Of a DNA stretch of 64,000 nucleotides, positions 33,941-43,301 are shown piece after piece (position 1 is the stretch's first letter; every line of letters starts with the position of its first letter). Origin of the DNA: JAOSJT01 sp035362335. GTDB taxonomy: Bacteria > Bacteroidota > Ignavibacteria > SZUA-365. The stretch lies in the NCBI GenBank assembly GCA_035362335.1, contig DAOSDL010000005.1, forward strand, positions 1 through 64,000, written 5' to 3'. Below the pieces are notes generated by a model. That model was given only the letters and a program-made list of their open reading frames with translations, was not told where the DNA came from and searched no databases. Position numbers and translations under genes: made by a program.

Positions 33941-34308
33941 AACGAATCGCCCGAATGTGAACAATGAATGCTTGAGAACAACATGCGTCCCGAGTGGAAA
34001 GTTTCACAGTTCTTCCGTGAAAATGGTATGGGTGCGATGATGTGCAACGGAGCGGATTTGACAGAGGGGGAAAACCACAGATAGCACGGATTTCACACGG
34101 ATTTTCACAGATGAATCGGAGAAGGGTGCGCGGGCAGCGGTTACTTTTCACCATTTTTCCTTTTGCCTCGTGATTGCGTGGTAGCATCGCGGCATCGCGA
34201 TTATCCAAACCGGCGGGGCCCATTATCCACGGGGACTTCGTATATTAGTACATCCACGCCTTTTTATCGCGCGGATATCACGAAGTACTCATCGAAACAG
34301 AGATCAGC
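33941..34308. other. Divergent intergenic region with a GATT-phased element
   Basis: It lies between the B12 unit and the citrate lyase genes. It contains the phased repeat at 34074-34119, two TTATCCA-type motifs (34201, 34223) and TATATTAG at 34241-34248, a candidate -10 for the citrate lyase genes. No open frame of interest. Confidence 0.5.
34074..34119. repeat. GATT/GAT-phased intergenic element
   Basis: CCACAGAT, CACGGATTT, CACACGGATTTT, CACAGATGAAT follow each other at 9-11 base spacing. The words are the same as in the 20315 and 20568 units. Confidence 0.7.
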
Positions 34309-35529
34309 ATGAACAGCAGAGCCGAAGCCGGGAGGGGTGGCAAGAACGTGCGCTCGGATTGCCTCGTTGCCATCGAACTTCTCGATAGCGGCGGCATCAC
34401 CATTGATCTGCGCAGCAAGGTGGAGACCCTGTACGGGCGCTCCATCCGCGCTATGGTCGAGGAGATGCTCGCTTTTTATACCATCACCGATGCGCGCATC
34501 GTCGTCGAGGACAGCGGTGCGTTGCCCTATGTGCTGGCCGCGCGCATCGAGGCGGCCATCCGTCGACTGCGTCCCGAGGAGACGCGCGAGTTCCTTCTTC
34601 CCACGCGACCCGGCATCGCATTGAGCACAGCGCGCGACCGTTTGCGCCGCTCGCGCCTCTATCTGCCGGGCAACGATCCGAAGCTGGCCATCAACGCGGG
34701 CATTCACGAAGCGGATGCTATCATCCTCGATCTCGAAGACTCCGTCGCGCCCGCCGAAAAGGATGCCGCACGCCTGCTCGTGCGCAACACCTTGCGCGAG
34801 GTGGATTTCATGGGCGCCGAACGCATGCTGCGCGTCAATCAGGGGGCGCCGGGTATGGAGGATCTGCGCATGCTGATTCCCCAGGGACCCAATCTCGTGC
34901 TCATTCCCAAAGTGGAGGAAGCCGCGCAGGTGCGCGACGTGCATGCGCTCATCGAGGAATTGCGCCAGCGGCACGGCATTGCCCACGACATTCACCTGAT
35001 GCCGATCATTGAAAGCGCGCGAGGTGCGCTGTTCGCCTACGACATCGCGACGGCGGCTCCGAGCGTGGTTGCTCTCGCCATCGGTCTCGAGGATTACACG
35101 GCGGACATCGGGGCCGAGCGCACGCTGGAAGGCCGCGAGAGTTTCTGGATGCGTGGCGCGGTGCTCAATGCCGCGCGTGCTGCCGGCGTGCAGGCCATCG
35201 ACACGGTGTTTTCGGATGTCAATGATATGGACGGCCTGTACGCGAGTGTGCGCGAAGCCGCTTCGCTGGGCTTCGACGGCAAGGGCTGCATCCATCCCCG
35301 GCAGATCGCGGTGGTGCATCGTGGTTTCGCACCCACCGAGGCCGATATGGAAAAAGCCAAGCGCATCGTGCTGGCTTTCGACGATGCCACGCGGCGCGGT
35401 CTCGGCGTGGTGGCGCTGGGATCGAAAATGATCGACCCCCCTGTGGTCAAGCGCGCGCTGCGCACCATCGATCTGGCGGTGCGCTCGGGCGTGCTGTCGC
35501 AAACATGGAAAGAGGAGGTGCAGGCATGA
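34309..35529 (+). CDS. citE: Fused citrate lyase acyl-carrier and beta subunit (CitD-CitE)
   Basis: 406 residues. Residues ~12-95 match CitD, the acyl carrier: RSDCLVAIELLDSGGITIDL..., ending DSGALPYVLAARIEAAIRR, with a serine in the position that carries the prosthetic group. Residues ~110-400 are CitE (citryl-ACP lyase, HpcH/HpaI aldolase fold): RSRLYLPGNDPKLAINAG, DAIILDLEDSVAP, IPKVEEAAQV, IIESARG and GKGCIHPRQIAVV. The pair is normally encoded separately. The stop overlaps citF as ATGA. Accessory genes citC, citX and citG are not in the window. Confidence 0.85.
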   Translation: MNSRAEAGRGGKNVRSDCLVAIELLDSGGITIDLRSKVETLYGRSIRAMVEEMLAFYTITDARIVVEDSGALPYVLAARIEAAIRRLRPEETREFLLPTRPGIALSTARDRLRRSRLYLPGNDPKLAINAGIHEADAIILDLEDSVAPAEKDAARLLVRNTLREVDFMGAERMLRVNQGAPGMEDLRMLIPQGPNLVLIPKVEEAAQVRDVHALIEELRQRHGIAHDIHLMPIIESARGALFAYDIATAAPSVVALAIGLEDYTADIGAERTLEGRESFWMRGAVLNAARAAGVQAIDTVFSDVNDMDGLYASVREAASLGFDGKGCIHPRQIAVVHRGFAPTEADMEKAKRIVLAFDDATRRGLGVVALGSKMIDPPVVKRALRTIDLAVRSGVLSQTWKEEVQA

Positions 35530-37079
35530 GCGCGGAACGCGTCATCAATGCGGCGGGACGCGAAGTTCTCACCGAGATCAACGGTGTGCCCGCCGTTCCC
35601 TATCAGGGCGTCGGCGCATACAAACCCTCTGGCCGCAAGGCCGCACCGCCGGTGTCGTCCTGTGCGGACTATCCGTCCGACGGCAACAAGGTGCTCCCGG
35701 GTTTGCGCGAAGCCCTGATCAACGCCGGACTGCGCGATGGCATGACCATTTCCAGTCATCATCATTTCCGCAACGGCGACCTGGTGGCGAATCAGGTGTT
35801 CGACATCGCGGCGGAACTGGGCGTGAAGGATTTGCGCTGGTTTCCTTCGGCCGCCTTCCCCTGCCACGAACCGCTGATCAAGCATCTCGAAAGCGGCGTG
35901 ATCCATCACATCGAGGGCTCGATGAATGGGCCGCTGGGCGATTACGCAAGCTCGGGCAGGATGCGCGGGCTGGGCGTACTGCGTTCGCACGGCGGCCGCT
36001 ACCAGGCCATTCAGGATGGAGAAGTCCATATCGACATCGCGGTCATCGCCGCACCCACCTCCGATCCCTTCGGCAACTGCAATGGCGTGAACGGTCCCTC
36101 GGCCTGCGGAGGGTTGGGCTTCGCGCTGGCGGATTCGCAGTATGCGGACAAGGTGATTGTGGTCACGGACAACCTTGTCCCCTTCCCCTGTGTACCCTGG
36201 CAGTTGCACGGCAATCATGTGGACAGCGTGGTGGTGCTGGACAAGATCGGCGAGCCCGAAAAAATCGTGAGTGGCACAACGGCCATCACGAAAAGTCCCG
36301 ACCGTCTGCTCATCGCCGAACTCACCGCGCGTTTCTGCGATGCCGCCGGCATCGTGCGCGACGGCTTCTCCTTTCAGGCGGGTGCGGGTGGCACCGCCCT
36401 GTCCTTCGCCATCTTCCTGCGCGACATGATGCGCGAACGCCGCATCAAGGCGCGCTTCGTGCGCGGTGGAAGTACGCGCTACCTGGTCGACATGCTGGAG
36501 GAAGGGCTGACGGACTACATCCTCGACGGTCAGACCTTCGACCTCGCGGGCGTGCAATCCATGCGCGACAATCCGCGCCATATTCACAGCAATCCCTTCG
36601 TCAGCTACAACTACCATGGCAAGGGCAATGTGGCCTCCATGCTCGATGTGGTGGTGTTGGGTGCGACGGAAGTGGATGTGCAATTCAACGCGAATGTGGT
36701 GTCGCACAGCGATGGACGCTTGCTGCATGGCATCGGCGGATGGCAGAACTGTCTGTTCTCCAAATGCACCATTCTGCCCATCCCCAGCTTCCGCGACCGC
36801 ATACCGGTGATTGTGGACCAGGTCACCACGCTGTGCGGTCCCGGAGAACTGATCGATGTGATCGTGACCGAGCGCGGCATCGCCATCAATCCCTTGCGTC
36901 AGGATCTCATCGACGCAACGCGGAACTCCGGGCTGCCCATTCGTCCGATCGAGGCCATCAAGGATGAAGTGGAATCGATGTGCGGCGGAGCGCCGGACAA
37001 GCCGCGCTTCATCGACAACTACATCGCCGCCATCAAATGGGTGGACGGTACGGTCATCGACATGGTGAAGCAGGTGTAG
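35526..37079 (+). CDS. citF: Citrate lyase alpha subunit (citrate:acetyl-ACP transferase)
   Basis: 517 residues, full length for CitF. It exchanges acetyl for citryl on the carrier protein. Visible family blocks are GMTISSHHHFRNGD, the glycine-rich QAGAGGTALSFA and VRGGSTRYLVDMLEEGL, and the end VTERGIAINPLRQDL. It starts on the ATG overlapping the citD-citE stop, so both subunits come from one message. Together they split citrate to acetate and oxaloacetate. Confidence 0.92.
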   Translation: MSAERVINAAGREVLTEINGVPAVPYQGVGAYKPSGRKAAPPVSSCADYPSDGNKVLPGLREALINAGLRDGMTISSHHHFRNGDLVANQVFDIAAELGVKDLRWFPSAAFPCHEPLIKHLESGVIHHIEGSMNGPLGDYASSGRMRGLGVLRSHGGRYQAIQDGEVHIDIAVIAAPTSDPFGNCNGVNGPSACGGLGFALADSQYADKVIVVTDNLVPFPCVPWQLHGNHVDSVVVLDKIGEPEKIVSGTTAITKSPDRLLIAELTARFCDAAGIVRDGFSFQAGAGGTALSFAIFLRDMMRERRIKARFVRGGSTRYLVDMLEEGLTDYILDGQTFDLAGVQSMRDNPRHIHSNPFVSYNYHGKGNVASMLDVVVLGATEVDVQFNANVVSHSDGRLLHGIGGWQNCLFSKCTILPIPSFRDRIPVIVDQVTTLCGPGELIDVIVTERGIAINPLRQDLIDATRNSGLPIRPIEAIKDEVESMCGGAPDKPRFIDNYIAAIKWVDGTVIDMVKQV

Positions 37080-37104
37080 GCCCGATCCATAACCGATGGG
37101 GAAT

Positions 37105-37138
37105 ATGCCCGCTCCGAAAGGATGCGGGCATCTTTTTT
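37105..37138 (+). terminator. Rho-independent terminator of the citrate lyase genes
   Basis: ATGCCCGC (37105-37112) and GCGGGCAT (37124-37131) form an 8-bp stem with an 11-base loop, followed by CTTTTTT. The T run reaches into the end of the minus-strand NlpC/P60 gene. Confidence 0.85.
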
Positions 37139-37625
37139 ACTTGATGATTTTTCGCGCTCCGGCGTAGTGGCTGCGGTAGTAGGCATCCTCCAGCGAGGAG
37201 GTGATGACGCCGGCCTGTGTGGAAGCGTGCAGGAAATCCGTACCCCCGAGAAAAATTCCCACGTGGGTGATCCCGCGACCCGCCGTGTTGGAGAAGAACA
37301 CCAGATCGCCCGGCAGCATGGTGCCACGGTTTACCGCGCGTCCCTCGCCGAACATATCGCGCGCTGTGCGCGGAAGCTTCACGCCGAATTTGCCATACAC
37401 GGCGTACACCAAACCCGAACAATCGATGCCATTGCGGCTGTTGCCGCCGAAGGCGTAGGGAACGCCCAGCCAGGTCCGTGCTTCCTTGAGCAATACCTGC
37501 CGCGCCTTGCTGATGCCTTCGGTGGACGGCTGCGGCCGCACCGTTTCTTCCGTGCCACTGCACGCGGCGAAGAGCAGCGCAATGCCCAGAACGGGGAGGA
37601 GGCGGTACGTTGGTTTCAACAGCAT
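37137..37625 (-). CDS. NlpC/P60 lipoprotein endopeptidase
   Basis: 162 residues from the ATG at 37625; a GTG at 37637 is possible but lies almost on the predicted transcription start. A lipobox (LLFAACSG) anchors it to a membrane. The NlpC/P60 domain shows the catalytic cysteine in GIDCSGLVYAVYG, the histidine in THVGIFLGG and the third residue in FLHASTQAG. The family cleaves peptidoglycan stem peptides, so cell-wall turnover is expected. Single gene with its own promoter at 37647-37677. Confidence 0.92.
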   Translation of the reverse strand: MLLKPTYRLLPVLGIALLFAACSGTEETVRPQPSTEGISKARQVLLKEARTWLGVPYAFGGNSRNGIDCSGLVYAVYGKFGVKLPRTARDMFGEGRAVNRGTMLPGDLVFFSNTAGRGITHVGIFLGGTDFLHASTQAGVITSSLEDAYYRSHYAGARKIIK

Positions 37626-37646
37626 GGTATTACTCACGTTACGCCG

Positions 37647-37677
37647 GAAATATAAAGCGAAACATGAAAGGATTCAA
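37647..37677 (-). promoter_or_regulatory. Promoter of the NlpC/P60 gene (FCB type)
   Basis: Minus strand: TTG (37677-37675), 20 bases, TATATTTC (37654-37647). The predicted start of transcription is only about 15 bases before the ATG at 37625. Confidence 0.55.
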
Positions 37678-37825
37678 CGCGGAGCGCGCCTGCCTTCTCC
37701 GCGGTAGCAGCGCGCCGTGCCCACAGGCGGTAGAGCGAGGTGGCGTGGCTGCGGAGGCGGTTTTTCCGGCGTCCGGCGATGTGGTATATTTCAGGATTGA
37801 AGTGGCTTGAACATTTGGTGGAATC

Positions 37826-39598
37826 ATGATATTTGCACAACGAACCCATACTTGCGGCCAACTCCGCGCCTCCCATGTCGGCAGCACGGTAACACTCAAC
37901 GGCTGGGTGAATGTCCGGCGCGATCTCGGCGGCATGATCTTCATTGATTTGCGCGACCGCTACGGCATCACCCAGGTGGTGTTCGCGCCGCAGCACAACG
38001 CCGAGGTGCACGAACGCGCGCATGACCTGCGCTCAGAGTTTGTGCTGTCAATCACCGGCACTGTGGGACACCGTCCCGATGGCATGACGAATTCCTCCAT
38101 GCCCACAGGTGAGGTGGAGGTGGTGGTGGATTCCTTCCAGATACTCAATGCTTCGGAAATCACGCCCTTCGAGATCAAGGACGATGTGGATGCGAACGAG
38201 GATTTGCGGCTCAAGTATCGCTTCCTCGATCTTCGTCGTCCGGTGCTGCAGAAGAATCTGCTGCTGCGCCATCGCGTGTATCAGATCGTCCACCGCTACT
38301 TCGACGCATTGGATTTCGTGGAAGTGGAAACGCCCGTGCTGATGAAAAGCACGCCCGAGGGTGCGCGCGATTATCTGGTTCCCAGCCGCGTACATCCCGG
38401 ACGCTTCTACGCGCTGCCGCAATCGCCGCAGCAGTACAAGCAATTGCTGATGGTGGCTGGTCTCGATCGCTATGTGCAAGTCGTGAAGTGTTTCCGCGAC
38501 GAGGATTTGCGCGCCGACCGTCAGCCCGAATTCACACAGATCGATGTGGAAATGTCCTTTGTCACCGCCGAGGATGTGTACGGCGTGATAGAAGGATTCG
38601 CGCAACAGCTGCTGCGCGAAACCGTGGGAACGGAATTGACGCTGCCGTTGCCGCGGCTCGATTACTTCGAAGCGCTGGAGCGCTATGGTTCGGACAAGCC
38701 CGATCTCCGCTTCGGCATGGAGATGCGCACGCTCAACGATGCTGTCGCCGGTTGTGAATTCAAGGTCTTCAGCGCCGCGCTGGAACAGGGTGGTATTGTT
38801 ACCGGTCTCGCGGTAAAAGGCGTGGCTGCGGATTTCAGCCGGAAGAAATTCGATGAACTGACCGAGCGCGCCAAAACACTGGGCATGGGCGGACTCGTGT
38901 GGTTGAAATTCACCGAAGGCGCGCTGCAAGGACCTTCCGCGAAATTCCTCGATGAGAGCGTGCAGCATCGCCTCATCGACGCGTTGCAAGCGGAGGAGGG
39001 CGATGTGCTGTTGATTCTCGCCGATGCGCGGAAACGCGCCGCCCTGCTCGCCATGGGTACGCTGCGCCTGGAACTGGGGCGCGAACTCGGCCTGGTGGAC
39101 AGCACGAAGCATGCGCTGCTCTGGGTCACGGACTTCCCGCTGTTCCAATGGGATGATGAAACGCAGCGCTACTACGCCGAGCATCACGCGTTCACTTCGC
39201 CGAAGCCGACGGATATTCCCTTGCTCGACAGCGATCCCGCGGCCGCGCGTGCGGATTGCTACGATCTCGTGTGGAACGGCAACGAAGTAGGCAGCGGCAG
39301 CATTCGCATCCACGACAGCGCGTTGCAGGCGAAGATTTTCTCCATTCTGGGTTTTTCTCCGGAGGAAATCGAGGAGAAGTTCGGCTTTCTCATCAACGCG
39401 TTTCGTTACGGCGCGCCGCCGCACGGTGGTGTTGCGCTCGGCCTCGATCGCATCGTCACCATTCTCGCCGGACTCTCGTCCATACGCGATGTGGTGGCCT
39501 TCCCGAAAACGAACAGCGCGTTGTCGCTGATGGACAACGCACCTTCGCTCGTGGCCGAGGAACAGCTCCGCGAACTGCATATCAGCATACGCGGGTAA
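37826..39598 (+). CDS. aspS: Aspartyl-tRNA synthetase
   Basis: 590 residues, bacterial type. An N-terminal OB fold (GWVNVRRDLGGMIFIDLRD) binds the anticodon. Class II motif 2 is FRDEDLRADRQPEFTQID, a GAD insertion domain covers about 280-420, and motif 3 is PPHGGVALGLDRIVTIL. It charges tRNA-Asp, and possibly tRNA-Asn if non-discriminating, which the sequence alone does not settle. The next gene, hutI, starts five bases after the stop. TATATTTC at 37785-37792 is a candidate -10 element. Confidence 0.97.
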   Translation: MIFAQRTHTCGQLRASHVGSTVTLNGWVNVRRDLGGMIFIDLRDRYGITQVVFAPQHNAEVHERAHDLRSEFVLSITGTVGHRPDGMTNSSMPTGEVEVVVDSFQILNASEITPFEIKDDVDANEDLRLKYRFLDLRRPVLQKNLLLRHRVYQIVHRYFDALDFVEVETPVLMKSTPEGARDYLVPSRVHPGRFYALPQSPQQYKQLLMVAGLDRYVQVVKCFRDEDLRADRQPEFTQIDVEMSFVTAEDVYGVIEGFAQQLLRETVGTELTLPLPRLDYFEALERYGSDKPDLRFGMEMRTLNDAVAGCEFKVFSAALEQGGIVTGLAVKGVAADFSRKKFDELTERAKTLGMGGLVWLKFTEGALQGPSAKFLDESVQHRLIDALQAEEGDVLLILADARKRAALLAMGTLRLELGRELGLVDSTKHALLWVTDFPLFQWDDETQRYYAEHHAFTSPKPTDIPLLDSDPAAARADCYDLVWNGNEVGSGSIRIHDSALQAKIFSILGFSPEEIEEKFGFLINAFRYGAPPHGGVALGLDRIVTILAGLSSIRDVVAFPKTNSALSLMDNAPSLVAEEQLRELHISIRG

Positions 39599-39602
39599 CG
39601 GC

Positions 39603-40871
39603 ATGATGGACCTGGTGATATACAACGCCTCGCAGGTGGTGACCGTGGCCGCCCACGGTGAGCGCTGCAAGCGGGGACGTGACATGCGGGACATCGGCGT
39701 GATCGAAGACGGCGCCGTGGCGATAAAGGATGGGCGCATCGTGTTCGTGGGTCCGTCCGATGACATCGACATCGCCGACGCCGAACGCAGCATCAACGCC
39801 TGGGGAAAAACCGTGTTGCCCGGCTTTGTCGACAGTCATACGCATCTCGTGTTCGCCGGAGCGCGCGAAGAGGAATGCGCCCGCCGCATCGCGGGAGCCA
39901 CCTATGCGGAGATCGCGGCGTCGGGCGGCGGCATCAACACCACGGTGAAGGCCACGCGTGCCGCAACAGCGATCGAACTTATCGAATACGCGCTGCATCG
40001 GCTCGACAGCTGCCTCGGCTTTGGCAGCACCACGGTTGAGATTAAAAGCGGCTATGGTCTGGACGTGGCCAACGAGATCAAAATGCTCGAGGTCATTGCC
40101 GAACTCAAGCAATTACACGTCGTCGACATCGTACCCACCTTTCTTGGCGCGCATACCATTCCCTTCGATTACAAGGAGCGGCGCGAGGAGTACCTGCGCA
40201 TGGTACTGGAGGAGATGCTGCCCGTCGTCGCCGAGCGCCGGCTGGCGGAATACTGCGATGTGTTCGCCGAGCGCGGGGCCTTCAGCATAGACGAGGCCCG
40301 CATGATATTCGAGCATGCGAAAGCCCTCGGACTCCGTCCGCGCCTGCACGCCGATCAGATCACCGCTGGCGGCGGTTCGGAACTCGCCGCCTCGATGGGT
40401 GCGGCCTCGGCCGATCATCTCGATCATATCAGTCCCGATGGCATCGCCGCAATGCGCGAGGCGGGCACCATCGCCACGCTGCTCCCCGGTGTGTCGCTGT
40501 TCCTCGGTGAACGCATGCCCGACGCGCGCGCATTGATCGACGCCGGCCTGCCGGTGGCGGTGGCCACGGATGCCAATCCCGGTTCGTGCATGAGCGAGAA
40601 CATTCAACTCATGATGAGTCTCGCCTCCCTGCAGATGCGCATGACCATGGAGGAGACGATCACCGCGGTCACACTCAATGCCGCGGCGGCGCTGGATCGC
40701 TCGGATCGTCTCGGCAGTCTCGAAGTGGGCAAGCAGGCGGATGTGCTGATATTCGATGTACCGAATTACCATCGCATCATGTACCATTTCGGTGTGAATC
40801 ATCTCGGCACGGTGATCAAGAACGGCAAGGTGGTGCTCGAACGGCATTATGCCGAGGAGCGCCCCGCGTGA
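39603..40871 (+). CDS. hutI: Imidazolonepropionase
   Basis: 422 residues, amidohydrolase fold. Metal ligands are in VDSHTHLVFAGAREEE, the histidine in LGAHTIPFDYKER, the histidine in RPRLHADQITAGGGSELA, and the aspartate in VAVATDANPGS. It hydrolyses 4-imidazolone-5-propionate to formiminoglutamate in histidine breakdown. The other hut genes are not in the window; hutI is instead downstream of aspS. ATG 39606 is an equally good start. Confidence 0.95.
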   Translation: MMDLVIYNASQVVTVAAHGERCKRGRDMRDIGVIEDGAVAIKDGRIVFVGPSDDIDIADAERSINAWGKTVLPGFVDSHTHLVFAGAREEECARRIAGATYAEIAASGGGINTTVKATRAATAIELIEYALHRLDSCLGFGSTTVEIKSGYGLDVANEIKMLEVIAELKQLHVVDIVPTFLGAHTIPFDYKERREEYLRMVLEEMLPVVAERRLAEYCDVFAERGAFSIDEARMIFEHAKALGLRPRLHADQITAGGGSELAASMGAASADHLDHISPDGIAAMREAGTIATLLPGVSLFLGERMPDARALIDAGLPVAVATDANPGSCMSENIQLMMSLASLQMRMTMEETITAVTLNAAAALDRSDRLGSLEVGKQADVLIFDVPNYHRIMYHFGVNHLGTVIKNGKVVLERHYAEERPA

Positions 40872-40989
40872 CGACGCGGGAGCCGAAGCACGCTCACGGA
40901 TCGTGGGAAGGCCCGGCAAGAATAAAGTAGCAACGGTGGATTTTTCTTTTCCCTGACATACAACCACCACCAACAGAAGGATGAGAACA

Positions 40990-41655
40990 ATGAAACGCAT
41001 GATCATGGCATCGCTCGCACTGCTGTGCGGCATGACCCTGCTTAGCAGTTGTGGCGAAAAGGCCGCCGAGACCAAAGACGCAGCCGGCAGCGCACTGACG
41101 GTTGCACAGCTCTTTGCCGACCCGACACCGTACGCGGAAAAGGAAGTCACGCTTACCGGCACCGTTACCCACGTGTGCAAGCATGGCGGCAAGCGCCTGC
41201 ACATCACCGACACCAAAACCAACGAACGCATCAAAGTGGAATCGGGCGAGGACATGGCCGCCTTCGCGCGCGAGTTGGAAGGTTCGGATATCGTTGTGAC
41301 CGGTGTGCTGCACGAGACGCGCATCGACAAGGCGTATCTTGACGAATGGGAGCAGGAAGTCCGCGATGCCGCAGCCGCCGAGGCGAAGGAAGCCAAGGAA
41401 GCGAAGAAGCAGAGCAAGAAGGGCGCCGAACAGGCCGACGCCGAACACGTGGCGCAGGGTGGCAACGGTGGTCATGTCGAGCCGCAGGGCATGGACGCGG
41501 TGAATGAGAAGCGCGCCGAACTCGAGAAAAGCGGCAAGCCCTATCTCTCGCAGTGGCATCTCGTCGCCAAGAGCTATTCGATGAAGGACGGCTCGGCCGC
41601 TCCCGTGGCCAAGGATGTTCCCGCCGAGGAAGGCCACGAAGGACATCAGCACTGA
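40990..41655 (+). CDS. Lipoprotein with OB-fold-like domain and His-rich tail
   Basis: 221 residues. A lipobox (LLSSCGEK) is followed by a segment of nucleic-acid-binding-like OB fold type (TVAQLFADPTPYAEKEVTLTG, ITDTKTNERIKVESGEDM, DIVVTGVLHETRID). A charged Ala/Lys/Glu-rich linker leads to a tail ending GHEGHQH, which could bind metal. AAGGA nine bases before the ATG at 40990 favours it over the ATG at 40981. The same OB-type domain occurs in periplasmic proteins near cytochrome or metal genes; here the next gene is a PepSY-type membrane protein. Function unknown. Confidence 0.75.
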   Translation: MKRMIMASLALLCGMTLLSSCGEKAAETKDAAGSALTVAQLFADPTPYAEKEVTLTGTVTHVCKHGGKRLHITDTKTNERIKVESGEDMAAFARELEGSDIVVTGVLHETRIDKAYLDEWEQEVRDAAAAEAKEAKEAKKQSKKGAEQADAEHVAQGGNGGHVEPQGMDAVNEKRAELEKSGKPYLSQWHLVAKSYSMKDGSAAPVAKDVPAEEGHEGHQH

Positions 41656-41685
41656 TTTCCGAGGGTCCGGCCCGCAAACGCTTCA

Positions 41686-41713
41686 TGGCAGGGAGTCTTC
41701 CGGCTCCCTGCCA
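41686..41713 (+). terminator. Hairpin after the OB-fold lipoprotein gene
   Basis: TGGCAGGGAG and CTCCCTGCCA form a perfect 10-bp stem with a short loop, about 30 bases after the stop. The following sequence is only weakly T-rich. Confidence 0.55.
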
Positions 41714-41796
41714 CGTTCTTGCCCCGCTCGAAAAGGTAGTGATTGGAGCGGGATGCTCTCCGCACACAGCATGTTCCATCGCAGCACATCCGACGC

Positions 41797-42363
41797 ATGA
41801 AACTCTCGACACGCATACGACTTTGGAATCAGGCCATACACCGCGATCTCGGCTATCTGTTCGCAGGTATGACGATCATTTACGCGCTCTCGGGCATCGC
41901 CCTGAATCATCTCAAGGAATGGGATCCCAATTACATCATCGAGGCGAAGGACGTGACGTTCGCCGCACCCATCGAAGCGGAAGGATTGACACAGGAAAAG
42001 GTCGAAGCCCTGCTCGCCACCATCGATGAGGACGGGAATTACAAAAAGCATTACATGCCCGAAGAGGGCGTGCTGAAAGTGTTTCTCCACGGAGGATCGG
42101 TCACCATCGACATGGCCACGGGTGAGGGACTGTTCGAATCCGTCCGTCGCAGGCCGGTATTTTTCGAGGTGAACTTCCTGCATTACAACACTCCCAAGAA
42201 GTTGTGGACCTGGTACGCCGACATTTTCGCCGGCGCGTTGATCGTGCTCGCGTTGTCCGGCCTGTTCATTCTCAAAGGCAGCAAGGGCATCACACGCCGT
42301 GGCGCCTGGCTCACGTCCATCGGTCTGATCATCCCCGCCATTTTCCTCATTCTCTATCTCTGA
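41797..42363 (+). CDS. PepSY-associated membrane protein
   Basis: 188 residues. An N-terminal helix (IHRDLGYLFAGMTIIYALSGIALNH) has the RDLGY/H pattern of PepSY-TM proteins, a periplasmic PepSY-like domain covers about 45-135, and a C-terminal helix pair follows (YADIFAGALIVLALSGLFIL, GLIIPAIFLILYL). Related proteins assist metal or haem redox processes. The next gene, an ABC ATPase, begins 8 bases after the stop, so they are probably co-transcribed. Confidence 0.82.
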   Translation: MKLSTRIRLWNQAIHRDLGYLFAGMTIIYALSGIALNHLKEWDPNYIIEAKDVTFAAPIEAEGLTQEKVEALLATIDEDGNYKKHYMPEEGVLKVFLHGGSVTIDMATGEGLFESVRRRPVFFEVNFLHYNTPKKLWTWYADIFAGALIVLALSGLFILKGSKGITRRGAWLTSIGLIIPAIFLILYL

Positions 42364-42371
42364 GGTGCGGC

Positions 42372-43301
42372 ATGTCCGACGCGGAAATCGTTCTCTCCAC
42401 GCATCAGCTCTCGAAGCGCTTCGGCAAGCGCGATGCGGTGCTGAATCTGAATCTCGAAGTGCATCGCGGCGATGTGTTCGGTTTCCTCGGGCCGAATGGC
42501 GCGGGCAAAAGTACCACCATCCGCATGGCGCTGTCGCTGATTCAGCCCACGGCGGGATCGGTGCGAATATTCGGTGCGGATGTGGCGCGAGACCGCGGCG
42601 TGCTCGCGCGCGTGGGGGGATTGGTGGAGCGCCCGGATTTTTACCTGTATCTCAGCGCGCGCCGCAATCTCGAGATCGTCTCGGCGCTGTATGGCGCGGT
42701 GAATCACGCGCGCATCGACGAAGTGCTGGACATTGTGGGACTGAGCGATCGCGCGAACGATCGCGTCAAGGCCTATTCACACGGCATGAAGCAACGGCTC
42801 GGCATCGCACAGGCGCTGTTGCCCAATCCGGAGTTTCTCATCCTCGATGAACCCACCAACGGACTCGATCCCCAGGGCATGAAGGAAGTGCGCGAGTTGA
42901 TCCTGCGCCTCAACCGCGAACAGGGTATGACCATTCTGCTCTCGTCACATTTGCTCCACGAAATCGAACAGGTGGCCACCCGCATGTGCATACTGCATCG
43001 CGGTGAACTCGTGGTGCAGGGCAGTGTGGGCGATTTGCTCGGGCGCGACAGTATCGCGGTGCGCATCAGCATGGAGCCGATGGAGGAGGGCATGCAGGTG
43101 CTGCGCGCGATGGAGTGGGTGAGCGATCTGCGCGCGGTGGATGGGCAATGCGCCTGTGCCATGCCCGAGGCGGATCTCGCGCGCACCAATGCCGCGCTGG
43201 TGCAGGCCGGCATCGCCGTTTCGGGTTTCGCGCCGCGTCGCTCGCTTGAGGATTATTTCCTCAGCATCACGGAGGCACCGGAAGGAGGGAAGCAGGCATG
43301 A
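42372..43301 (+). CDS. ABC transporter ATP-binding protein
   Basis: 309 residues. Walker A GPNGAGKSTT, Q-loop region, signature YSHGMKQRLGIAQ, Walker B FLILDEPTNGLDP and switch histidine in LLSSHLLHE are intact. A C-terminal extension (about 225-309) is of the type found in NatA/CcmA-like ATPases. GAGGTG precedes the ATG. No permease gene is adjacent: the flanking genes encode a PepSY-TM protein and a DUF2723 membrane protein. Partner and substrate are therefore open. Confidence 0.9.
   Translation: MSDAEIVLSTHQLSKRFGKRDAVLNLNLEVHRGDVFGFLGPNGAGKSTTIRMALSLIQPTAGSVRIFGADVARDRGVLARVGGLVERPDFYLYLSARRNLEIVSALYGAVNHARIDEVLDIVGLSDRANDRVKAYSHGMKQRLGIAQALLPNPEFLILDEPTNGLDPQGMKEVRELILRLNREQGMTILLSSHLLHEIEQVATRMCILHRGELVVQGSVGDLLGRDSIAVRISMEPMEEGMQVLRAMEWVSDLRAVDGQCACAMPEADLARTNAALVQAGIAVSGFAPRRSLEDYFLSITEAPEGGKQA

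Noticed and set aside
34264..35502. 412-codon minus-strand open frame under citE
   Set aside because: Antisense to a well-conserved CitD-CitE protein; no recognisable domain.
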